Made by a program: the position numbers and the translations under genes
Assembly: GCA_014378715.1 (NCBI GenBank)
Contig: JACMNE010000091.1
Coordinates: 1-33,406, forward strand
Direction: 5' to 3'
Length of the DNA stretch: 33,406 nucleotides
From: Microbacteriaceae bacterium
Lineage (GTDB): Bacteria > Actinomycetota > Actinomycetes > Actinomycetales > Microbacteriaceae
Shown: positions 16,228 through 23,783 of the stretch, one piece after another
Numbering within the stretch: the stretch's first letter is position 1
Layout of the letters: every line of letters begins with the position of its first letter
The notes under the pieces: model-generated
What the model was told of the DNA's origin: nothing
The model's input: only the letters and a program-made list of their open reading frames with translations
The model's database searches: none

Positions 16228-17253
16228 ATGCGCCCGTTCGCCTCCCTCCGCTCGAGTGCGCGCGCCCCCCTGCTGCAGGTGCTCAAGACCTCTGTCGCGG
16301 CCGTCGCCGCCTGGCTGCTCTCCTCCGTCGTAGTGCAGGAGTCCACACCGATCTTCGCGGCGATCGCCGCACTCCTCGTCGTGCAGCCGAGCGTCACACA
16401 GTCCCTCGCAAAGGGGGTGGAGCGCAGCATCGGCGTCATCCTGGGGGTGGTGCTCGCGTTCACCGCCGGAGCGCTGTTCGGAGCCACCACCTGGGTGATC
16501 CTCGCCGCCATCGTGGTCGCCCTGCTTGTGGCCTGGGCCCTTCGTCTGAGCCCCGGATCGTCGAACCAGATCCCGATCAGCGCCATGCTGGTGCTCGCCA
16601 TCGGATCCCAGACCCCGGCCTACGCGCTCGACCGGATCGTCGAGACCGTCATCGGCGCCCTCGTGGGCCTCACCGTGAACGCGATCATCGTGCCCCCTGT
16701 GCTCGTCACCCCGGCGCACACCGCAGTGGTGCGGCTTGCCCAGGCCGTGGCGGTGACCCTCGACGACCTCGCCACCTCGCTGTCCAATCCGGCCGACCAC
16801 GCGGGGATGCTGGAGGGCGCCCGCAGACTGCGCGACCTCCAGTCCGACGCGGTGCTGCGGGTCGACGCGGCGGCGGAGAGCCTGAGCCTCAACCCGCGCG
16901 GCAGGCACCATCGCGCGGCCCTCGAGGCCGACCGCCTCCTGCTCGCTCGACTCGCGACCCTCGTCACCCGCACGATCGGCATGGCGCGGGCAGTGCACGA
17001 CAACCACAGCGCGTCCCTCGCCGACGATCCGCTCGCCGGTGCGATCGCGACGGAACTCGGCCGTGCCGCCCACGACGTGCGGCTGCTCGCCGTGCGAACC
17101 AGTGCCGCACGCCCCGACGGCGGCGCACCCGAGCTGCCGGCCCTCACGGCGCCCCTCATCATCGCCCGCCCCGACCCCCGGCACTGGATCCTCGTCGGCT
17201 CTCTTCTCGAGGACCTCCGACGCATCAGAGAGGAGATCACCGGTGTCTCCTGA
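16228..17253 (+). CDS. FUSC-family membrane protein (aromatic acid exporter-like)
   Basis: A 341-residue protein. The N-terminal half (about 15-170) is strongly hydrophobic, with roughly six spans and the characteristic IFAAIAALLVVQPSVTQS and ERSIGVILGVVLA segments of the FUSC/ArAE family (fusaric acid resistance, p-hydroxybenzoate efflux). The C-terminal half is soluble and helical, with repeated Arg/Leu heptads. ATG at 16228 is chosen because a TAnnnT box lies six bases before it; an in-frame ATG at 16177 would put the hairpin inside the gene. An AGGAG near its 3' end serves the overlapping hydrolase gene. Probable role: efflux of aromatic or amphiphilic acids. Confidence 0.82.
   Translation: MRPFASLRSSARAPLLQVLKTSVAAVAAWLLSSVVVQESTPIFAAIAALLVVQPSVTQSLAKGVERSIGVILGVVLAFTAGALFGATTWVILAAIVVALLVAWALRLSPGSSNQIPISAMLVLAIGSQTPAYALDRIVETVIGALVGLTVNAIIVPPVLVTPAHTAVVRLAQAVAVTLDDLATSLSNPADHAGMLEGARRLRDLQSDAVLRVDAAAESLSLNPRGRHHRAALEADRLLLARLATLVTRTIGMARAVHDNHSASLADDPLAGAIATELGRAAHDVRLLAVRTSAARPDGGAPELPALTAPLIIARPDPRHWILVGSLLEDLRRIREEITGVS
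17231..17235 (+). promoter_or_regulatory. Ribosome-binding site deciding the hydrolase start
   Basis: AGGAG, then seven bases, then GTG at 17243. The site lies inside the end of the FUSC gene and supports translation starting before the upstream stop codon. Confidence 0.75.
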
Positions 17254-18199
17254 GTCACAGCCCACCCCGCCCGCCTATTCTCCGTTCCCGCTCCTGCTCC
17301 TGGCAGCGGATGTCGGGCTCGTCGAGACAACGGTCGAGACCCGGCTCGGCAGCTGCGTCATCCGCCACCGCGCCTCTCCCACCTCCGCGACGGCGACGCT
17401 GTTCCTGCATGGCGCGGCAGGCGCCTGGACCACGTGGACGCCGTTGCTGCAGGCCGCGACATCCGCTCGAACCCCGATCGAGAACCCGGTGCTTCTCGAC
17501 CTGCCCGGTTGGGGCGACTCGTCGATGCCGGGCGGCGGCCTGACGGTAGAGACGATCAGTGCGTTCATCCGCGAGAGCGTCGAGGCGGTCGGCTACACGG
17601 ACTGGCGGATCGTCGGGCACTCGCTGGGTGGCTCGATCGCGCTGCACCTGGCCGCCACATCGCCGGAGCGCACGAGGTCGATCGCGGTCGTGTCGCCCAC
17701 GACGTTCTCTATCATCCGCAGCATCGACCACCCGGTGCGTAACTTCGGCGAGATGCCCGCCTTCACGACGCTGCTCGGCGTCATGCGCCTGCTCACCGCG
17801 CTGGGGCGTGCAGGGGTGGGGCTGGTGCGCACCGCCGCCGCGACCGGCGCGGCGAAACTCGCGTTCGCGCCGCTGTTCCGTCACGGCTTCCGTGTGCCGC
17901 CGTCCCTGATCACGGCGACCGTTCGCGACCTGCGCCCCGCGGCGTTCGCGGCGGCGGCCGACGCGACCCGCGGCTACGACGCGGTGGCCGTGTGGAGTGA
18001 CATCCGCTGCCCGGTTGTGGCACTGCGGGGTGACCGGGACATCTTCGTGGGACCCCGCGACTTCGACGACCTCGCTCAGGTGCTGCCTGCTGCGCGGCTG
18101 GCGGTGGTGGCCGGCTGCGGGCACTTCGCCATCGCCGAGCGGCCCGTCGAGGTGCTGGCGGCGATCTTCGCCGGCTGGGCCGACGAGCCGAAGCCCTAG
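17243..18199 (+). CDS. Alpha/beta hydrolase
   Basis: A 318-residue alpha/beta-hydrolase-fold protein. FLHGAAGAWTTW supplies the oxyanion HG motif near 55, GHSLGGSIAL the nucleophile Ser near 127, RGDRDIFVGPRD the acid near 265, and GCGHFAIAERP the catalytic His near 295. No signal peptide is seen. GTG at 17243 is chosen for its well-spaced AGGAG and because the earlier open frame is only the FUSC gene read out of frame. The gene overlaps FUSC by 11 bp. Its TAG stop shares the palindrome CTAG with the convergent gene's stop. The substrate is unknown; esters of the compound exported by FUSC would be a guess. Confidence 0.88.
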   Translation: MSPESQPTPPAYSPFPLLLLAADVGLVETTVETRLGSCVIRHRASPTSATATLFLHGAAGAWTTWTPLLQAATSARTPIENPVLLDLPGWGDSSMPGGGLTVETISAFIRESVEAVGYTDWRIVGHSLGGSIALHLAATSPERTRSIAVVSPTTFSIIRSIDHPVRNFGEMPAFTTLLGVMRLLTALGRAGVGLVRTAAATGAAKLAFAPLFRHGFRVPPSLITATVRDLRPAAFAAAADATRGYDAVAVWSDIRCPVVALRGDRDIFVGPRDFDDLAQVLPAARLAVVAGCGHFAIAERPVEVLAAIFAGWADEPKP

Positions 18200-18684
18200 T
18201 CCCGGTCAAACCAGGTGAGGCTCGCGAAGTCCTCCGGCGTGAAGCCGAACTGTGCGGTCGAGCGGGCGACCACCGCCCTGGTGTCGGTGATCAGCTCGCC
18301 GGAGCGTTCGATCACGTCGATGCCGGCCGGGGTCATCGACGACCTCCCGACGCGGATGGCGGCGATGTTGCCGTCTTCGCTGGCGCCGACCACCATCCAT
18401 TCGCTGCGAACGAGCCGTTTCAGCCCGCGGCCACGCCACACAAAGGAGTCCCCCGTCCAGCGGTCGGTGCCGAGCAGGTGCTTCGTGGCGCCGTCGGGAG
18501 TCGTCCAGGACACGTCGTCGGCGATCACGAGCGGGTCGGCCGACACGAGGCTGTAGGTGAAGACAGGGAAACGGCGCTGTGCGGTGACCCAGAACGGGAA
18601 ATTGGTTGCTCGGACCCGCCAGGCGCCCGGGAGGATCTCGGCGAGGCGTGCGGCGCCGGGGAGGGAGGCGTTGTTGGTCGACAC
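18196..18684 (-). CDS. Conserved-looking protein of unknown function
   Basis: A 162-residue soluble protein that I do not recognise. It is rich in Trp and beta-branched residues (FPFWVTAQRRFPVFTYSLV, VSWTTPDGATKHLLGTDRW, SFVWRGRGLKRLVRSEW). The alternating pattern suggests an antiparallel beta-barrel or lipocalin-like fold, but that is inference. There is no signal peptide or membrane span. The start is GTG at 18684, exactly six bases after a minus-strand TAGGTT box. It overlaps the convergent alpha/beta hydrolase by four bases and diverges from the quinone oxidoreductase gene with 41 bp between starts. Codon use matches its neighbours and supports it as a real gene. Confidence 0.78.
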   Translation of the reverse strand: MSTNNASLPGAARLAEILPGAWRVRATNFPFWVTAQRRFPVFTYSLVSADPLVIADDVSWTTPDGATKHLLGTDRWTGDSFVWRGRGLKRLVRSEWMVVGASEDGNIAAIRVGRSSMTPAGIDVIERSGELITDTRAVVARSTAQFGFTPEDFASLTWFDRD

Positions 18685-18690
18685 ACGCCC

Positions 18691-18696
18691 AACCTA
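18691..18696 (-). promoter_or_regulatory. Leaderless -10 box of the 18196-18684 gene
   Basis: Minus-strand TAGGTT, six bases (GGGCGT), then GTG at 18684. This is a leaderless GTG start. Confidence 0.6.
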
Positions 18697-18713
18697 TCGG
18701 CCGAGTCTTGGCG

Positions 18714-18719
18714 TAGCGT
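18714..18719 (+). promoter_or_regulatory. Leaderless -10 box of the quinone oxidoreductase gene
   Basis: TAGCGT, six bases (GCTGGC), then ATG at 18726. Its partner promoter on the other strand is 17 bp away. Confidence 0.63.
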
Positions 18720-18725
18720 GCTGGC

Positions 18726-19706
18726 ATGCGGAAGATTGTGATTTCCTCACCGGGCGGACCCGACGTCCTGGTCGAGGCGGAAGCCCCCGATCCCGTGCCC
18801 TCCGACGGCGAGGTCGCCATCGCCGTCGCCGCCGCCGGGGTGAACCGGGCGGATGTGAACCAGCGGCAGGGCCACTACCCGCCGCCGCCCGGCGCGCCGG
18901 ACTGGCCGGGGATGGAGGTCTCCGGCACGATCTCCAGCGTGGGGCACGGAGTCACGGGCTGGAGCGTGGGTGATCGCGTGTGTACCATCGTGCCGGGCGG
19001 CGGCTATGCGACCCGGGTGCTCGCGCGGGCCGCCCAGCTGCTCCCCGTGCCACCCGGCCTCGACCTCGTCGACGCCGCCGGACTGCCCGAGGCGATCGCC
19101 ACCGTCTGGAGCAACGTGTTCCTGCTCGGCGGCCTACGTGCCGGCGGCACGCTGCTCGTCCACGGCGGCTCCAGCGGCATCGGCACCATGGCGGTGCGGC
19201 TCGGCCGCGCCCTCGGCTGCACGGTCGCCGTCACGGCCGGCTCTCCGGCGAAGCTCGCTGCCTGCGAGGCGCTGGGAGCCGAGATCCTCATCGACTACCG
19301 CGAGTCCGACTTCGTCGAGCGGATCCTGGCGGCCACCGACGGACGGGGCGTTGACGTGATCCTCGACCCGATCGGCGGCGACTACGTCGCCAGGGACATC
19401 GCCGCCCTCGCCCGGCACGGCCACATCTGCCTGATCGGCAATCAGAGCGGGGCGGTGTCGGGGTTCGACGTGGGGGCGTTGATGCGCACCTGGGGCAGCA
19501 TCCACGCGACCACCCTGCGCGCCCGGCCGGACGCCGAGAAGGACGAGATCATCCGTAGCGTGCTGGAGAACGTGTGGCCGCTGGTGGAGAGCGGGCAGAT
19601 CATGCCCGTCATCGATTCGCGGTTCGAGCTGGCCGACGCGCGTCTCGCCCACGAGCGGATGGAGTCCTCCGCGCACATCGGCAAGCTCCTGCTCGTGCCC
19701 CGGTGA
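18726..19706 (+). CDS. NAD(P)H-quinone oxidoreductase, zinc-independent MDR family
   Basis: A 326-residue medium-chain dehydrogenase/reductase of the quinone oxidoreductase/PIG3 type that reduces quinones with NADPH. The N-terminal GroES-like domain has VAAAGVNRADVNQRQGHYPPPPG, the standard QOR motif, and lacks the zinc-ligand pattern of alcohol dehydrogenases. The Rossmann domain starts near 140 with LVHGGSSGIGTMAVRLGRA, followed by the strand-loop GAEILIDYRESDF and DVILDPIGGDYV. The length is normal. The stop overlaps the next gene's GTG, so it is coupled to the UbiA prenyltransferase. Cytoplasmic. Confidence 0.92.
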   Translation: MRKIVISSPGGPDVLVEAEAPDPVPSDGEVAIAVAAAGVNRADVNQRQGHYPPPPGAPDWPGMEVSGTISSVGHGVTGWSVGDRVCTIVPGGGYATRVLARAAQLLPVPPGLDLVDAAGLPEAIATVWSNVFLLGGLRAGGTLLVHGGSSGIGTMAVRLGRALGCTVAVTAGSPAKLAACEALGAEILIDYRESDFVERILAATDGRGVDVILDPIGGDYVARDIAALARHGHICLIGNQSGAVSGFDVGALMRTWGSIHATTLRARPDAEKDEIIRSVLENVWPLVESGQIMPVIDSRFELADARLAHERMESSAHIGKLLLVPR

Positions 19707-20545
19707 CACCCCCGCTGGTTTCCGGCCTGGCCGCCCTCGCCCGCTCCACCCACCCGGGTCCCGCGATCGCCGTCACGCTCATCTCGGTCGTGCTGGCGAT
19801 CGGCGCCGGACTCGACCCGTGGAGGGTGGCGCTGCTCGGCGTCGCCGTGGGACTCAACCAGGCCTCGGTGGGGCTGTCGAATGACTGGATCGACGCCGCA
19901 CGGGACCGCGCGGTCGGCCGCACTGACAAGCCCGTCGCCCTCGGCCAGATCAGCGCCTCCGCGGTCCGCTCGGCCGCGATCGCCTGCGCGGTCGCTGCCG
20001 TGCTGCTCACCGCGCCACTGGGCTGGGCAGCCACCCTCGCCCACACCGTGTTCATCGGGTCGGCCTGGGCCTACAACGCCGGGCTGAAGTCCACCGCGGT
20101 GTCCGTGCTCCCCTACGTGCTGAGCTTCGGCATCCTGCCGCTGGTCGTCACCCTGGCCCGGTCGGAACCGGCCCTCGCCGCACCGTGGGCGCTCGCCCTC
20201 GGGGCGCTCCTCGGGGTCGCCGCACACTTCGCGAACGTGCTGCCCGACCTCGACGACGATCGCGCAACCGGGGTGAGCGGTCTGCCGCACCGTCTCGGAC
20301 GTCGGGCGAGCGGCATCGCGACCTGGGCCGCGCTCGTCGCGGCTTCCGCCATCGCTGTCACGGGGGCGGGCGAGCCGACCGTGGTGCAGTGGGCGGGGCT
20401 GGCGGCGACTCTTGCGATCGCCGCGGTGGGCACGGTGCTGGTGCTGCGGCGACCCCCAACCCGGCTGCTCTTCCAGCTCATCATCACGGCCGCCCTGGTC
20501 AACGTGGTGCTGCTCGCGTTCGCCGGCGAGCGGCTGCTGGCCTGA
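19703..20545 (+). CDS. UbiA-family prenyltransferase
   Basis: A 280-residue membrane protein with about eight or nine hydrophobic spans. The two Asp-rich, Mg-diphosphate-binding motifs of UbiA enzymes are plain: NDWIDAARDRAVGRTDKP at about 59-76 (NDxxDxxxD form) and DLDDDRATGVSGLPHRLG near 183. Such enzymes attach a prenyl chain to an aromatic or sugar acceptor, for example in menaquinone, heme O or arabinan-precursor synthesis. This one is not clearly MenA or CtaB. The start is GTG at 19703, overlapping the oxidoreductase stop as GTGA. Pairing with a quinone reductase hints at a quinone-type acceptor, which is inference only. Confidence 0.88.
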   Translation: MTPPLVSGLAALARSTHPGPAIAVTLISVVLAIGAGLDPWRVALLGVAVGLNQASVGLSNDWIDAARDRAVGRTDKPVALGQISASAVRSAAIACAVAAVLLTAPLGWAATLAHTVFIGSAWAYNAGLKSTAVSVLPYVLSFGILPLVVTLARSEPALAAPWALALGALLGVAAHFANVLPDLDDDRATGVSGLPHRLGRRASGIATWAALVAASAIAVTGAGEPTVVQWAGLAATLAIAAVGTVLVLRRPPTRLLFQLIITAALVNVVLLAFAGERLLA

Positions 20546-20579
20546 GCGGGCCACTCGCCTCAACCTGGCCGCGCGGGCT

Positions 20580-21950
20580 TCAGGCTGGCCGCGCCGGGTT
20601 GCGGATGCCGGCGAACGACACCGCACCGCCCACGAACAGCAGCACCGCCGTCACCAGGGCCCCGCGCTCGAAACCGCCGGAGTCGATGCTCGACCCCACG
20701 ATGACCCCGAGCAGGGCAATCGCCACGAGCCCCGCGATCCGCGACACCGCGTTGTTGATCGCCGACCCGATCCCCGACTGGCTGGCGCTGATCGAGCCCA
20801 GGATTGCGGCCGTCAGCGGCGCCACCGTCATCGAGAGCCCCAGACCGAACACCAGCACCCCGGGCAGCACATGGGTCAGGTAAGCGGATGACTCGCCCGC
20901 GCGCGTCAGCAACAGGAACCCGATCCCGGCCACGATCGGTCCCGCCGTCATGAAACGCCGGGGACCGTACCGCGCGGACAGGGTGCCGAACCTCGACGAG
21001 AGGAGCACGCTGATCACGGTCACGGGCAGGAACGCCGCCCCGGCGAGGGTCGCCGAGTAGCCGCCGTACTTCTGCAGGTAGATCGTGAGCACGAACCCGC
21101 CCAGCGACAGCGCGCCGTAGATGGCGACCGTCGCGATGTTCCCGAACCCGAAATTGCGCACCCGGAACAGCCCGAGAGGCATCATCGGCTCCGTCGCGAC
21201 CCGCTGGCGCCAGATGAAGGCTGCGAAGGCGAGCAGGCCCACGGAGAACGGCAGCCAGATGACCGGACTCGCCCACCCGTAGTTGGCTTGCTCGATGAGC
21301 GCGAAGACGGGGGCGCCCAGCCCAACGACGGCCAGGAGCGCGCCGGGCACGTCGATCGAGGCCCCGGGGCGATGCTCGTCGCGCTGTCCCAGACGCACCA
21401 GGAGCCACAGCGTGATCGCGATCGGCACGACATTGATCGCGAAAACGAGCCGCCAGCTCAGCAGATCGACGAACACCCCGCCGAGTACGGGTCCGAGCAG
21501 GAAGGCCGCGCTCGTCCACGCCGTCCAGCGGCCGATCGCCGTGCCCTGCACCTGGTCGCGGAAGGTCGAGAGGATCAGCGCCAGCGAGCTCGGCACCAGG
21601 AGCGCGCCCGCGACCCCCTGCAGGCCGCGGGCGACAATCAGGAACTCGCTCGTCGGGGCGACAGCGCAGGCGAGGGAGGTGACCCCGAACCCGGCGAGGC
21701 CCCAGCGCAGCACCACGATGCGTCCGAAGACGTCGCTGAGCGACCCGGCGAGGAGGATCAGCGAGCCGAGGGTGATCAGGTAGGCGTCGACGACCCACTG
21801 CTGCACCGCGAGTCCCCCGCCGAGTTCGCGGGTGATCGCCGGGAGGGCCACGTTGATGACAGAGCCGTCGAGGAACGCGACGAACGACGCGAGGACCGCG
21901 ATCGTCAGGACCAGGCGCTCGACACGCGACATCCGCTGCCCCGACGCCAT
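20580..21950 (-). CDS. MFS efflux transporter, DHA2 (EmrB/QacA) type
   Basis: A 456-residue major facilitator protein with about 14 predicted spans, as in the DHA2 drug:proton antiporters. It has the family's first-helix motif LASFVAFLDGSVINVALPAI, WVVDAYLITLGSLILLAGSLSDVFGR (motif A region near 70) and GPVLGGVFVDLLSWRLVFAINV (motif C region). ATG at 21950 overlaps the stop of the preceding gene by one base (TGATG), so it is translated in tandem with the truncated hydrolase. An internal Met seven codons on (MSRVERL) is an alternative start. Likely an exporter of drugs or small metabolites. It converges on the UbiA gene with 34 bp between them. Confidence 0.9.
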   Translation of the reverse strand: MASGQRMSRVERLVLTIAVLASFVAFLDGSVINVALPAITRELGGGLAVQQWVVDAYLITLGSLILLAGSLSDVFGRIVVLRWGLAGFGVTSLACAVAPTSEFLIVARGLQGVAGALLVPSSLALILSTFRDQVQGTAIGRWTAWTSAAFLLGPVLGGVFVDLLSWRLVFAINVVPIAITLWLLVRLGQRDEHRPGASIDVPGALLAVVGLGAPVFALIEQANYGWASPVIWLPFSVGLLAFAAFIWRQRVATEPMMPLGLFRVRNFGFGNIATVAIYGALSLGGFVLTIYLQKYGGYSATLAGAAFLPVTVISVLLSSRFGTLSARYGPRRFMTAGPIVAGIGFLLLTRAGESSAYLTHVLPGVLVFGLGLSMTVAPLTAAILGSISASQSGIGSAINNAVSRIAGLVAIALLGVIVGSSIDSGGFERGALVTAVLLFVGGAVSFAGIRNPARPA

Positions 21951-22387
21951 CAGGACGCCATGTCGACAGGATTGCCCTGGGCAAGATCACGGGCGGCAGG
22001 GTCTCTGTGGGGAGGGTCGCTGTGGGAAGGGTCGCTGTGGGCAGGATCGTCCCGGACGGCGTCGACCACCGTGCGGATGGGGAGGGGGGCCGCGAGGGGG
22101 CGGAAGTGGCCGACCAGGGGCAGGCGGAGGTTGACCGCGCCGTCGCGCAGTCCGTTGCCGGGGATCACGGCGTCGTCTTCCTCGTTGATCGAGACGATGC
22201 GCGAGTTTGCTCCGGTGTCGCGGGCGAGCGCGGCTATCGCCGCGCTGCGGAGCGCGAACTCGCGGAGCGCGCGGCGCAGGGTGAGGGGGTGGCCGAGTCG
22301 GCTGAGCGCGTCGGCGAGGGGGGTGAGGAACTCCCAGGTCTTGTAGACACCGGGAAGCAGGAGCACCGGGGCGAGGGCGCTGGACAT
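21950..22387 (-). pseudogene. Alpha/beta hydrolase with its catalytic core deleted
   Basis: An open frame of 145 residues. It begins as a lipase-type alpha/beta hydrolase (PVLLLPGVYKTWEFLTPLADALSRLGHP, about 7-34), then jumps directly to sequence expected near the C-terminus: FALRSAAIAALARDTGANSRIVSINEEDDAVIPGNG with the catalytic Asp, and LPLVGHFRPL with the catalytic His. The roughly 100 residues that should lie between, including the GxSxG nucleophile, are absent. The frame is intact, so it may still be translated and couple ribosomes to the MFS gene. The C-terminus is a repeat-derived HSDPSHSDPPHRDP tail. A TAAGCT box six bases before the ATG suggests a leaderless mRNA. Probably non-catalytic. 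Confidence 0.7.
22001..22045 (-). repeat. Three 15-bp tandem repeats in the truncated hydrolase gene
   Basis: Units 22001-22015, 22016-22030 and 22031-22045 (plus-strand form GTCGCTGTGGGAAGG with one to three changes) encode the HSDP-like tail. They keep the frame, as in pabB, but have unrelated sequence. Confidence 0.82.
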
Positions 22388-22393
22388 GCAGTC

Positions 22394-22399
22394 AGCTTA
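22394..22399 (-). promoter_or_regulatory. Leaderless -10 box of the truncated hydrolase/MFS operon
   Basis: Minus-strand TAAGCT, six bases (GACTGC), then ATG at 22387. Confidence 0.62.
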
Positions 22400-22433
22400 G
22401 GCATCGGCCCTGCCAGGGGAAAGCCCCGCGGGA

Positions 22434-22439
22434 TATGGT
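22434..22439 (+). promoter_or_regulatory. Possible leaderless -10 box of the molybdoprotein gene
   Basis: TATGGT, seven bases, then ATG at 22447. The spacing is one base longer than in the other cases but still allows a start on the ATG. Confidence 0.45.
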
Positions 22440-22446
22440 GGGGCGT

Positions 22447-23040
22447 ATGGGATTCTTCTCCTCCGGGTTCTCCGGCCGCCGCCGGCCGGACACCCCCGGC
22501 CTCCCGCCCGGGCAGTACCTGACCGAGTCGTTCCCGGTGCTCTCGACAGGGCCGACACCGCGGGTCGAGAGCGACCGGTGGCGGTTCACGATCGAGACCG
22601 ACACCGAGTTCGTGCGTCAGTGGACCTGGGACGAGTTCCTGGCGCTGCCAGCGGAGGACGTATCCACCGACATCCACTGTGTGACGAGTTGGTCGAAGTT
22701 CGGCACACACTGGCGCGGGGTCTCACTCGACACCCTTCTCGACGGCCTCGACACCGTGGACCGGTTCGCGATGGCCCACTCCTACGGCGGCTACACCACC
22801 AATCTGCCCCTCGCCGACCTGCTCGGCGGCAGGGCCTGGGTCGCGTACGAGTTCGACGGCGAGCCGCTCGCGCCGGAGCACGGCGGTCCGGCGCGCCTGC
22901 TGGTGCCCCACCTGTATTTCTGGAAGAGCGCGAAGTGGGTGCACGGCCTCCGCCTGATGGACGACAACGAGCCGGGGTTCTGGGAGCAGAACGGGTATCA
23001 CATGCGCGGCGACCCGTTCCTCGAGCAGCGCTACTGGTGA
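22447..23040 (+). CDS. Sulfite oxidase-like molybdopterin protein
   Basis: A 197-residue single-domain protein of the oxidoreductase molybdopterin-binding family (sulfite oxidase fold, related to YedY/MsrP but without its signal peptide). The Mo-ligand cysteine is in STDIHCVTSWSKFGTHWRGV, about residue 78. MAHSYGGYTTNLPLADLLGG and the family's RLLVPHLYFWKSAKWVHGLRLMD follow. No twin-arginine signal is present, so it is probably cytoplasmic. Its stop overlaps the GTG of a flavin-dependent reductase, making that the likely electron partner. ATG at 22447 is chosen over an in-frame GTG at 22435 because of the promoter position. The physiological substrate is unknown. Confidence 0.9.
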   Translation: MGFFSSGFSGRRRPDTPGLPPGQYLTESFPVLSTGPTPRVESDRWRFTIETDTEFVRQWTWDEFLALPAEDVSTDIHCVTSWSKFGTHWRGVSLDTLLDGLDTVDRFAMAHSYGGYTTNLPLADLLGGRAWVAYEFDGEPLAPEHGGPARLLVPHLYFWKSAKWVHGLRLMDDNEPGFWEQNGYHMRGDPFLEQRYW

Positions 23041-23756
23041 GCGGGTGGCGGCAGGCCGTCGTCGCGTCCGTGACCTGCGAGACGGCGAACGCCAGGACAC
23101 TCCAGATCGAGGTGCCCGGCTGGGAGGGCCACGCGGCCGGGCAGCACGTCGACGTGCGGGTGAGGGCCGAGGACGGCTACACGGCGTCGCGATCGTATTC
23201 GATCGCATCATCCGCTTCGTCGACGAGCCTGTCGGTGACGGTCGACCGGCTCGACGACGGCGAGGTGTCACCGTACCTGGTCGACGTGATCGCGCCGGGC
23301 GACCACCTGGAGATCCGCGGGCCGACCGGCGGTTGGTTCGTCTGGCGGCCGAACGCGGAACAGCGGCCGGTGCAGCTCATCGGCGGCGGGTCGGGGGTGG
23401 TGCCGCTGATGTCGATGATCCGCAGCCACGGTGACCTGGCCGACACCACACCCTTCCGGCTCCTGTACGCGGTGCGCTCCCCCGGCCTGGCGATTTTCCG
23501 GCAGGAGCTGCTGCGGCGCGCAGCAGACCCCGACCTCGCCGTCGACTGGGCGTTCAGCCGCGAGACCCCGGAGGGCTGGGGCGCCCCGCCCAGCCGGCTC
23601 GACCTGGCCGCGGTGCGCTCCGCGGTGTTCCCGGCCGACAGCGGCGCACTGGCCTACGTGTGCGGGGCGACCCCGTTCGTCGAGGCCGCCGCGAACTGGC
23701 TACTCGACCTGGGTTACCCGCCCACCGACATCCGCACGGAGCGCTACGGCGGCTAG
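23037..23756 (+). CDS. Ferredoxin reductase-type flavoprotein
   Basis: A 239-residue FAD/NAD(P)H-dependent reductase of the FNR superfamily. The FAD domain has the RxYS motif in ASRSYSIASS near 58. The NAD(P)-binding domain has LIGGGSGVVPLMSMIR near 117 and the C-terminal CGATPFVEAAANWLLDLG. There is no [2Fe-2S] domain, so electrons must pass to a separate partner, most plausibly the molybdoprotein whose stop overlaps this GTG start (GTGA). Together they look like a cytoplasmic NAD(P)H-driven molybdoenzyme pair. It converges on the flavin reductase-domain gene with 27 bp between them. Confidence 0.9.
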   Translation: MSGWRQAVVASVTCETANARTLQIEVPGWEGHAAGQHVDVRVRAEDGYTASRSYSIASSASSTSLSVTVDRLDDGEVSPYLVDVIAPGDHLEIRGPTGGWFVWRPNAEQRPVQLIGGGSGVVPLMSMIRSHGDLADTTPFRLLYAVRSPGLAIFRQELLRRAADPDLAVDWAFSRETPEGWGAPPSRLDLAAVRSAVFPADSGALAYVCGATPFVEAAANWLLDLGYPPTDIRTERYGG

Positions 23757-23783
23757 CTTTTCGGTCGGACTCCCCACGTGGAC

